Part shown: piece after piece, positions 48,201 through 60,200 of the stretch
Position numbering within the stretch: position 1 is the first letter of the stretch
Layout of the letters: each line of letters starts with the position of its first letter
From: Haemonchus contortus
Lineage: Eukaryota; Nematoda; Chromadorea; Rhabditida; Trichostrongylidae
Length of the DNA: 64,000 nucleotides
Direction of reading: 5' to 3'
Assembly (NCBI GenBank): GCA_000469685.2
Contig: LS997565.1
Coordinates: forward strand, 48,418,336-48,482,335
Program-made: the position numbers and the translations under genes
Notes under the pieces: generated by a model
The model's input: only the letters and a program-made list of their open reading frames with translations
The model's database searches: none
Told to the model about the DNA's origin: nothing

Positions 48201-51200
48201 AATTAGAAACTATCAAAGAGAGATTTGAGGTTAGCTCAGCTCATGCGGAAAAGTTCCAGGAAAAGTTCCTAGTTCCTTCAGGAAGAATTTTGGGACGAGT
48301 CCGACAGAATTACTCAGCATATCGTGCTCTTGAAAACATGCTGCGATATATATGTGAGGAAAATATCTTGGGAGTCAAGAGCGCCTCATCAACCTAAGAT
48401 ATATTTGAGTTCAGATCTCGTGCCTGAGACTAAGCCGAAAAGGAAGTTTCAGAATGCTTTGCTCTACTTGAGAAGGAAAAACTAGTTCATGGTTGAGCTA
48501 GAGCTAGAGCTGCTGCAACTTAGCGGTTCAGAAAACACAAAACAGCATAAGCTTAAACGGTACCGGAAAAGACCATTTGGAATCCCCTTCCCTAGAAGCC
48601 CCATTGAGTGACAGAAGATTGTAGATAGGAAAAACGTTGAAGACATCCCTAAACAGGAAATTCTTGTACTTCGCTAGTTTGAGGAATGAAGACCAACCAC
48701 GAATGGATTGTCCCCCGAAAAACTTACTTTACTGGAAAATTGCAGCACAGTACCCCTGTACTTTTCAAAGTCGAAGGTGGTTACCGTTAATAGCAGGGAT
48801 CGTTTCAGTGTCAAAGAAGACAGACCTACATTAACTACAAATTCAAATGGTCAGACTACAAAGTACAGGTACACCATCCCCGCACGGGATTCCCTTACAG
48901 AGCTCTTCTCATCCCTTATATGTATTATGTATACAAATATTACGTATACAAATAATGGGAGGGACACCGTAAAAGAACTCAGCAAGACCTATGTTTTTCT
49001 GGTTCGTCCCATACAGATCCCATAGATTACAAGAAATAGATATGTGTAAAGGTAACACGGAGTGTAGTAATATGAAGAAGCCTTAACGATTCTAACATAG
49101 TATAGAGGCTACACTCCAGCCCCCCCCCCCCCCCCCGAAAAGCAAGTATGAACCTTGATTTCACGGATACTGAAGGGGAGCAAGAATAATGTATAGACGG
49201 GCAGTCAAAAGTAGGTAATTGGCAAGTCTTACGAGCTCTTTGAAAGACCTGTTCACTGCCAGCATAAGTTGTCAAATTGTTGAGACAATTGCCTCTAATT
49301 TAGCAAAAAGATGGAACCACCAAGGGAGGGCAATTTGAGCGGATCGAAACAGACACTCACTCTTCGTACCCACTGCCCTCGAACAACTCATCTATGTATA
49401 GCTTCGGTTATAGGGGTAAATTTATTCAACAAAGTTGTTTCACTATTTCAGAGAAGCATTTGCTCAAGGATAAAACCGTTTATCCTGAACTACTATGTCT
49501 ACTGGCTTAAATTGATTTCGAGATATTTTCGCACGTCCGATTAGAAGGGATAATACGGTGCCACTAATAATCTTAGGAGTTGGGTATCGGAAGAGCCAAA
49601 AGATGACTCCAACCAGGGAATATTTTTTGGAAACACTGTAGGAAAAATTGCAAAATAATGGAAACCGCCAAAAACATCAAACAAGCACAGATTGACGCTC
49701 AAATGCAATTAATAAAAAAATTATTCATCATTCTGTTCCCAGAAGCGCAATTTCATTATGCCATAAATTTATTCATGGGAATCGACCTTCCAAACAGAAA
49801 AGGATCAAAGAACTTTGCTCATGTTTATGTTAATCTTTGGAATGGATTGTTGCGGAATCATAACAATTCTGAACAGAGAACTTTGGAAAAACAAATGCCA
49901 GAAATTCCCGACATCAAAAAGCTATTCAAATTCGTCTATGACATGAATAATCATTCCATATATTTTTCACAAAAGAACATGAGATTGATAGGATCAATTC
50001 TTTGGCGTCAGTCAATTTCTATACTGGATGCCCTCCACCCTTCGCCACAGTCAACGTCCATTCAGAGTTATGGTGGTGGTTTCAATGCGCGTATGGCCTT
50101 TACAATGAATTACAATTGCCAGCCGATGTACGACTCAGTGCTTTTATCCTCCTGGACGAGTTTGGAGTCAATTAACAGACCCCGCAAGGATGGGAGGCTT
50201 GGTTGGTCCCGGCGGATATAGGTCTTGGATTGGATTTCGGGAGAGTGTGCGTGTGTGGAGTGAGCCACTTGCCGCTATACCATCTCTACCCAGATGAGAT
50301 TAGGTACAGCAAATAACAACTTTTTAATTTTACTTCCCATATTTTTTTATTGTTGCCATCCACAGCTACACACCTTAACAGTAACTCTTCACTTCTACAT
50401 TGAGAACACCAGCGCTCAACTACCGCTCGCACGAATTGACATATCAATTTTTTCCACCAGGGCAAAACTTTCAGAGGGATCCCTTGATGGAAATGGAAAC
50501 TCACAGGAGACATTAAAAATATGGCAATAATAAAACGGATAATATATGGCATGCCATTAAACTCTTGAATTATGCAGTAGTACTTTTCCAAGAAGCAGTT
50601 CCAATAAAGGGGACCGGTTTTGGTCATACCTACGTCTTCTACTTTTAATAACCATTCCAATAACCATTTGTCTAATCGCCTACGAAAGCAGTTTCGACGA
50701 GTAGCACGGGAATTTTCTTACACTTCACTTGACAGAAAGCAGTCACAGAAACTATATAATTCAGCTGTCACATTCCTACATACTCGATTGTAATTCAAGA
50801 GAAAAATGCTAACTTCTGAGTATGAGGTCTGTAGAGCTTTTCAGCAAAGGGGTGGGTGGCGCCATGGCCGAAAAAGTTCAGTACTCGCTCAAAGCTAGGC
50901 CTGTACCCGATGATCAACCCATTACTAACAAGATTCGTTGAAATGGCACACACTGAGTTGGATGCTCAACAGTTTCCGCAGATTTCCACCCAAATAATCA
51001 TTTTTACAACTACGAACTGAAGATATTTGAGGTCTTCAGGAAGGGCTCACCTAAGAGGTGCTGAGTAGGTTTCCCTCCGAGAGCAGCTACGAAGACCAAA
51101 GATGACTAAGAAGAAAAAAGGATTTCGCTTTCCCACGAGACCAAACACGAGTCTGCAGGCGGTGCGTAGCAATGTAAACTATTTTGCACGTGCTTTGATC

Positions 51201-54200
51201 GACAGCCTGCTGCTCAACGAAATGTCGTGGAAGGACTGGGAAAAACATCAAGCAGGACCGAATCACGGGATTACAAAAGACTGTCCTGTAAAATTTGCCC
51301 TTCTATTTTAATCACAAAGTTTCCTGCTGACTCCTCTCCTCTTTAACAATCTCAGAAGGGACGGGTTTGAGAAAAGACTAGGATCCTGAAGACTAGGATC
51401 GGGTAATCACTGCAACTATCGAGTTACACCCGACCTTCCAATTAAACCATGACCTTCACCAAACGAACGCTGAATATTCGCGGTGCCTTTTCATGTTCCT
51501 TAAGCGATCCTTCTAAATAATGCATTTAACCACAATGGGTGCTTCAATCCCGAAACACAGAACACTACATCATTAATGACCACAAACGACAAATTGGAAA
51601 GAGACAGCGGAGGAAGAGAGCAAGGACCGAAGATTTGAATATCCTAGTTCAAAAACGGGAAAGAAGCTCCGGAACAACCAGCAGTGAGGCGATTGTCTCC
51701 AAGAATAACGAAACTCTTCAAACTACTAAGGAGTACGAGAAAACCCCAGTAAATAATGCGATGAAGGTGATAAAGTAAAAAACCATTGTCAAGGACGGGA
51801 CAGCTGCTCCAAACTCTCGGATGAAGACATCATAGGTGCCTGGAAGTTGGCTTACAATATGAGTTAGGCTGGAAATCCGTTGAACCGCCTCACAGGGATA
51901 AACAACCCATCAATTTCGCATAAGTTGTCAAGAAAGATGAGTTCGAGCTTCCTAACTCAAGCAAGAGAAATGGGAAGAGGAAAAGGAATAAAAGAAAATA
52001 GGAATAGGAGGAATGGCCTTGCTTCTGATCAGAGAATGATAGAGTAGGTTAAAAAAGGCATCAGTAAAGTTTTTGTGTTAGAGCGTAGTTCTATTTGAAA
52101 AAATTTGAGCTGGGCCATGATCTTCTTTGTCAGTGGCGTCAACGGAAACTGAACTTCTACTCAATCTCAGTGAAGTACTGTAGGTGATAATGCTTAGGTG
52201 TCGTTGCTGTTGTTGGGATCGCCACGTTTTTGTTTACTACCTCTTCCTTGTTTTATCACCACGTACCATTGATAAATATGCCCACATGCAGCTCACATAT
52301 CTATAGCAAATCAAGTACAAAGTGTAGAAGCTTGAAACTCTTGACTGGAACTGTCCAAGCAGATGGGAGTATATATAAGGAACCTCGAAGGATAACAAGG
52401 CAAGAAAATTTGATTTTTCAGTTTTCAAAAACCTACAGACCAATTCGTGCTTTCGGCTGATTCTCAAAAATCCAGACAGGTCCTCGAAAGCACAGACAAA
52501 CCATACAGCTACCATAATCGCTCAACGTGACAGACACTTACTGAAGAGACCACCCGTGGATAGCCAACCCGAACCAGTGCCAATGGCGGAGCGATGAGAA
52601 ACCATGTTCTCTCGTGGAGACCGATGCTAGACTGCCACTAAAGTGGGAATCGCCATGGGAACAGGTTCATACAGTAATTTCGCACATTTTATGTTCATGT
52701 GATGACATGTGCTGATCGGAGAATGGGAGTGAGATGGGAATGGGATGGACATGAGAGGTGACCGCCTGTTCAGTAACGAAGATGTATCAAAGTAAGCTAC
52801 GACATACCTGACGACGAAACGATCGCGAGCGACGACGAGAACTCATTTGTTCGCAACTCCAGGGACTTCTTTTAAAGCGAATCGGAGTTGCTGCTCTGGC
52901 GAAGTAATGCTTGACTAGTTTCACTGCACATAGCAACCAGCTATTGGATTTGGTCGGGTAGAGTCAAGGAATTCGCAAGTATAGCAATGAATGGCGATGG
53001 AATGACCGCCAGCCGTCGGCACAGTCACTCAGACAATCCTTTGCGTAATGGAATAATAGAGAGAGAGAAGAAATCGAAAACTGGGCGGTGATGGTGATGG
53101 TGAATGCTCGGGAAACGACCGTCACCGATGGGATTTGAGGGCACAGGCGAAAGGACAAACAGAGGGACCCCTATTGACGAAAAACACACAAAAACACGAG
53201 AAATGCGCACGAATCTCTCTAATTTGGGAAAATTAGCTTTCAGAGCATGAAATCCTAAAAATATTGAGTGCTGGACACTTGTAAACAGAAAAAAAAGCGT
53301 TTCGAAATGTAATGCCTTCCCCTACACAAGATACTTCGTTTTTCGATAGCAAAAACATGATGCCTCTCCCTGATGTTCAACGAAGTCAAGTAAGGCGTCT
53401 TTCTAACCCTACAGCAATTCATTTCGCTATGATTCCCTCTTTTCACTTCTTTACCCATCTTCTTGACCCCTCACCCCCTCACCAACTGCAATGACAAAAG
53501 GGTTACCTGGTGAAGAATCCCTATGGCAGCTGTAAGTGCCCAAAGTTTTGAGGTCACTGAATGAATCCATATTTTTTAGGTTCTTACAGTGCACCTCTTT
53601 TCATAACACATTTTTATCATACCAACCTCATAAGAAAAATCAAAAGATCACAATGATTGGTTACTGCATCCGTATAATTCCAGTGAACAGCAAACGAGGA
53701 TATCATGCGGGTTTTTTGAATATGCGCAAATTTTGTCCTGGTAATCATGAGATTCGATAAAAAAAAGCACAATGTCCTAATGATTTCCCCATTATGGGGG
53801 TCTCATACTACCATACAACACTTGGACGGTTGAACAAACAAACATCTCATACCATCTTCGGAATGCACACATACCACTACATTGTTTACTTAACTAAACT
53901 CCTACTGCGTGTTACTAAAAAGGAACAAACACACAACTGGTTTGATAGTTACTTCATTATACGCGTTCAATGAAACTCCAATGCTTGATCTTATGCGATT
54001 GTAAAACCTCAGTTTTCCGGTCAAATATTACCGGTTTAAGTCAAAACAAACGTTCATACAATTGAAAAAAAAAGGGGGAGGGGTTAAAAAACATGCCACT
54101 CACTCTATTTAGTTATGTATTTATTTTTATCTTGAAAACGACCACCTATCCTCAGTATAGATCTTATGCAATGTGTTCAACGTTGAGCCAGAAGCTTGTG

Positions 54201-57200
54201 CTTTTACCGATTATCAATGATCTCTCACGATCTCACGCTTTCCGATTGAATAAATACTCTGTGATAGATATCAGTGATTATCTGCCCCAAAATTTGATAT
54301 CTGCTGCCAAAAGAGCCGAAGGAGAAACACCGTTCCCTGCCAACAAATGTAAATTATCTAATCCGGACAAATGATGCTTTCAGCTTACTGCTCAGCCCAA
54401 TCAAAAATTGGTCTATACAGCTGGAATTGAAAAATTATTCTGCAACTTTTGTTCCACCAAATCCTCATGGAAAATTTTACCACCGACCACATATATCATA
54501 CCAGCATGGAGTGCAGTCTTGTACCGGTTATGTGAACACTAGGACACAAAAAGACTAATCGCCTTTACGTTGTACCTGTGCAAAGGCTTATCAGGGATTC
54601 ATGGAACGCTTCCGAAATGTACTTTCCATGAAACAGGTGCGGATGCTAGGACCGCTAGGAAAAACTTGTAGACTATCAGAGTATCAGATTTCGCCGTTTC
54701 GATTCCGCGAATTTTTGGATATTCCCCTTGTAGAAATACTTTATCGAAATCTTAAAATTGGATGAATTATTAAGAACTCTTTAAGAACTGAAATAGTGAC
54801 GATTTCAATTTCTGAATCCAACAAAAGAGAGCGAAGGATGTGGTAGGCAGATGAGAATTTTTTTAATTGATACAACAGCTGCGTTCAACTCGAGGGTACC
54901 GGGTATCTGCATGAGCAGGAGTAACATTACTGGATGGGCTGAGGTAGGATCTCAAAGACAAATAGCTGAAACCATAGTTCAATCAGGGCGGCGTGATCCC
55001 TGCAACCAATCATCAATCACAGACGCCCCTGCCCACTTCCATCATGACCCTCAGTGGTTGATTGCCTCTGTAGCAAAACCCAACACCAACCAAAATACCA
55101 AAGCTGACTATTGCAAGACAAGGACGCGGGGTAGCTCCAATTAGTCGGTTTTTCAGTGGCTACTGACCCGTAGCCGCTGGCAACGCTTGGGCAGTTTGAA
55201 ATATTTTAGAAATCTAAAAAAATGCGTCCATTTCCGATTTTGAACCACGTCAAAGCCATTTTTGGCAAAATAGAATCATAAATCAGTTTTTTATGCAAAA
55301 AGCTAAGCCATTTCGCGAAGGAGCAGTCTGCCCCAAATATTTATTGGGATCTATTATAGCCTGCAATTAGACCTATAATTTACAGCCGGCTTAGTAAGAC
55401 CTCCATTCTCGTTCAGCCCTATCCAAGCTAGCCTTGAAAAAAAAAACTTTTAAAGAAGAAATAGGCGCTTCCAGAACAAAACCTAATCCACTGGAAATCT
55501 TGACCGAGACCCACACGAGAGAGACAAAGTGATGGGAAATATACCGAATGGTCCGGGATTGGACCGATTCCTCAGCAGCGGAGATGAAGAGGTAATCATC
55601 TGTGATGCCCATGGAGGAACGAATGTGAAGAATGAACTTGTACAGCATGACCATGTGGTCTCTTACATCAATCATGTACCCGCTTCAGCTGCTTCTATCA
55701 CAAAGAAGCTGGCTGCATCGTTACAACAAAGGATGTTTTGCCCAATTATACAACATGACGAAACTCTTAATAGGTCGTCGTCTAGACGCTCATAAGTTCG
55801 TCTGGAAACCAATCAAGAATTCTGTGGGTAAACGACACGTACGATCGTAAAAGTACTGACTGGCTTCATTCGTAAAAGGCAATAAAATGGTTAAAAAAAC
55901 CTGAATGGCCAATCTTATGATAGACCATATATAGTTATTGGCTCTAACTTTAAGCAACGAACTGGAACTCACGTAAAGCTCTAATAAAGTGGTGAGAGAA
56001 TCAAGTTAGTTCTGAAAGCATGTCATTCTCACCAATAAAGGCCACCAAAATTCAATAAACCTGCGTGATTCACTATGAAGGGGCGAGGTTTTTCCAATTG
56101 GTTCCGCGATCTAGCCTAACAATGCATAGCCCAGCGGTTTGAAGCATATTAATCGCATCCAGCTTTTTTGGGGAATCTCTGATCCGTGAGCGCCTCAGAA
56201 TCCGTCAAAGTGAGACCGCTCATGTGATACTGATGATCGCTGAAGCCAGATCTACGCTACAGTCTTATTCTTCAAAATGATGGAACTGATTCAGGGAAGT
56301 AAAAAGCCTTCCGGCTGCCTGCTATCAAAAACGAGAATCTCTCGGAAAAGGAAAAATTCTGAAAAAAAAATAAAAAGAAAATGCCGTTCAGGAAAAGGAG
56401 AGGGTTTACCTTCAATCATTTCCCTTCATCCGATCCTCCTTGCCCACAAACCAGTGAGCGGATCATCACAAGCAAACACCAACAAACAATTCAAACACGA
56501 AAGTTCATGGGATACCCTGAATGACCTCGCATTCTTCAAGACACCACATCAACAGGAGGCACAATTGCCGATATTCCGGTTAATAATAGCAGCTCCCAGG
56601 CGACGCAAGTAATGTCCTTTGTTGCTCCTCAGACGCCCGCCACATTCCATTCATGGAAAAGATCAATCGATAGCGGGAATCGTCGCTCAAGTTTGTTTGC
56701 TGAAGCACACGAACCCCAAATACGATGACACGCAAGCCGTTTGTCAATAAACAGATCATAGGACTGAAGTCTCCTACAACAAGCAGAAGCTACTTCCCGA
56801 ACAAAGGTGGACTACGAAACGGAGAGAGCGTGAAGCAATTTCTGCCGCATAGCGCAAGGCACACTCATCCTCATTAGGGCACTGGGAGATAGTTCCCTAA
56901 GGACATCGACTTAGGACTGGGACTCGAAATGAGCAACATTGACTTAAAAGAGAAGACGAAAGAAGATGGGAGCCGCCCCTCCGAACCCTTTCTCATTGCA
57001 ACGCAACAAGATAATCTATTTACGACAACCTGGGTGGGAGATCCGGTTTATGTGAAGTGGATCAACTGGTAGCGCAACGTAACAATTCGTCTCACTATAG
57101 GTCTCTTATTGCGCAACGCATTATAAGTGAGCTTGGGGACACTTATTAGCTGGACCAATCGGCTAATTTAAGGCAATATGAGACCTTGAATTGGTTATAT

Positions 57201-60200
57201 TACGCTGAAACAATTAGATCCACAACCATCAACAATATGGGAAAGATTCAAAAGAATGAGGACAAAGAAGAAAAGACGGGAAGGAACGGGAAGCGAAGAG
57301 AGGCGACTGGGAGTTGTACATGTTAACTCTCTTACTAGTGATAGAGAAAGCTGTCAGCACTACGCACGAGGGATGAGGGATGCTTTTGAAAGACACCACT
57401 ACTCACGACTGCACTCGACACTCGACAGATGTGAGTTACAGCTCGCGCCGCAATGTCCAATGTTCTCGAACCACCCGACCATAGCGGACCGCACTTTGAC
57501 TAGGCTTACGGTTTGTGGTTCACTATGGCTGGGAAGATATACTTGCCTAGATTGGAACCAGTTTATCCAGCAGAAACACTTTACAGATGAGCCTATCCGA
57601 ATGTTATGAAGAAGCAAGCTAATTAGATTACGGATTGTTAGCTGAATAAGCGATAAAGAGGGAAATGGCGTTCTGGGAACAGAAAACTCATATTATGCTC
57701 ACCAACACTAATAGTTTTAACTCAACGTACGGAATTTTCCGTAACAAATCATTTCCACTGATACTATTCAGTACCTTCATCCCCATAGGCGTGATGCATA
57801 GTCACCGTTCCAAATAGTAAACACTTGAATCAATCAGAAAAAGCCCCACATTAGTCGAAAATACTCGAACGATAAACAATGAAGCAGTAGCATAGCAAAA
57901 TCATAGCCAACCTTTTCTCTCTCCTTCTGGTCAAGAAAAAATTGATGTTGAGAGATGGCTGTTGTCCAAATAGTCCTACACAATGCACCTGATTCACACA
58001 CAAATGTGTGCACACAAATTCCAGCTGGAATCGATTGGCACCGTCGAGATATAGACACTCTAAAAACACAAGTACAGGACCGGTACATACACAATAGCAA
58101 ACAGTTCGCTGCAAAAGACAAGAAAACAAGAAAAAGCTCGCGAATTCTTTGATCCTCGAGAATCGCGAGCTAACGAGGGGCTATTGAACGGCATAGAGGA
58201 AAAATAACATTAGAATAACGAAAAAGGTAGACATAGAATAATATTAGTAATTGTACGATTATTCAAGTGTTATACCGCCGTCGTCTACTGAATGATTCAC
58301 CGGGAGAATATCGCACGAGTGATTCATTTGCGGTGGAGGCGGACCGTTGCCAATGAAACAAAGATGGGCTCCGTGACTACCAGACACCGGCGCTCAACCA
58401 GCAAGACTGGTTGCCTAGCGAAATTTCATTCAATCCATCAATTGCTATGATTAAAAATCTATACTTTGCTCACAAGGTTAGATAGTCTCTAGACCTTTAT
58501 TGATAGCCTTTTAGCTTCCAATACCTATTTCTATACCAATTCTAGTCGCCATTTGTAAGGTTCTGAACCTAAAGAAGCTTCACCGATGAGGATAATTATG
58601 ATGGCACATGCCCAAACTAGATGACCAATTAATGAAAAGGACCACACATGAGGAACCTCAGAGGCACAGACACATGTGTATTTTAACTACATTTGCTGAA
58701 CAGCTAGAGCTGACAATTGTGCTCATTTCTCGAAATCATTTCAATTGAAACTAATTGACTATATATAACCCATTCCAACTGAGGGGTGGGTACCGTCAGA
58801 ACTGAACTATGTACGTTCACTTTCAGTTAACATCGCTTAGCGGAAGAATTCGTTACGAGAAAGCAACAAAACAACCTAATAAACAAGAAGATCCGCCAAG
58901 GTCGAGGTGCGTAGGCAAGTCGACCAATTCAAACGTTAACTGATTCGCTATTTGCATAAAACGTTCCCTCTCCGTTGATGATTCGGGTTAGGTCAGCGTT
59001 CATGGATATTTATGAGGTTGGTTTGAAACATGCCACAACTGTGAAAGACAAGAGCAATTAATAAGTCAGTGACGATGGAAAGCTAATGAAAATCTAGGCA
59101 TGGAGATCTCGTACTCAGCACTTTTGCTGAGGACTATGTGACGACGACACACATAACTTTTTACTGGAGCATTACGGCAGCTTTTCTTAGCTACCTTGGC
59201 TTCCCTGGTGTGTATTACGTCTATCTCAATGTACATAGGTTTGACGTCAAGTGAATATAAGTCGCAATAACAAAGTTTTTCAATGCTCTCCTAAAAGACC
59301 ACTCATGCAAATATCTGCCTGCCTATTCAGCTTCAATCTCTCACCACTCAGTGAACTTATTGATGATTCCGAGTTCTTCTGTATTGCTTTCTGATCGGTC
59401 CAAGATGGTTTTCGGGGTCTTAGGAATCGGGTGAAAACACTTTTTGCATACCTATGCATATATGGCCCTATATCCAACTATTGAACTATAGCAGAACTTG
59501 GTTAGAGTACTCAACGTCGGAAGGTGGAAATCAACCGTCATAGCGTCCGGAGTCGTTCAACTCGTTCACCATTCCCAGTACCCAACAATCATCTCTAAGT
59601 AGGGAGTTTACGGCCACGCAAAATCTGACTCTCGACAATTAATGTCTTCTCGGAATAGTGCATTTAATGGGACTGGTGACGATCCCACCTAACCGGAATA
59701 CGAAGGAGTGCCGAAACCTACTGTATTTTATTATCTCCATGAAAAACTCATTCTATGTTGCTGCTGCAAGAAGTACGCAGTAATCTAATGATAACAATAG
59801 AACACCAATGACGCAGAAGAGGTGTAATACAGATTCGATGACAAAAAAAAGCATCAAGCGTAATCCTGAAGAGGCTGCTTATCTTATGGCTTTTGGCTAT
59901 CATGGGGCTGATAGTGAGCAAGTTTGTTTACAAATTTGAAAAACAAACATAACCTCACAAAAAAGAAAACAAAAAAGATAATTCAAATCAAAAAAACACC
60001 GTATTATGAACACCTGATCATTAACAGGAACTTAATAAGATACTTACTGTGTAGTAGGATCGCTAACTGCCAAAGCTAGATCGTCGTCATCAGCCAAAGA
60101 TGCTCCTAACACATTGAAGTCGGTTATTTGTTTCGACCTTCAAAGAAAACGAACTATCTATCTCTCGATTCGTTCATAATTCAAAAAAAGAATGGATTAA

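Larger units (their letters stand above)
45112..52541 (-). other. FRMD4: 7.4-kb intron of the FRMD4-like gene
   Basis: Between exon 52542 and exon 45111 the sequence holds the C run, the 187-codon plus-strand frame and two SINE pieces. A hairpin-like AAAAGGGTA repeat lies near 46.70-46.78 kb, and there are scattered plus-strand frames (47858-48094, 48194-48397, 51539-51778) without recognisable domains. Further small exons of the host gene could be hidden here. Confidence 0.5.

Noticed and set aside
53512..53534. 23-bp microexon with splice-like borders on both strands
   Set aside because: On the minus strand its phase does not fit the flanking FRMD4-like exons. On the plus strand there is no partner exon. 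The size makes chance likely.
55391..55795. Overlapping 94- and 88-codon frames on opposite strands
   Set aside because: Neither has paired splice sites or recognisable motifs. This may be an old repeat, but no ends or second copy were found in the window.
57256..57609. 117-codon + strand frame starting with a Lys/Arg cluster
   Set aside because: Composition is unordered, it has no domain or splice partner, and it lies in the 5-kb host intron.
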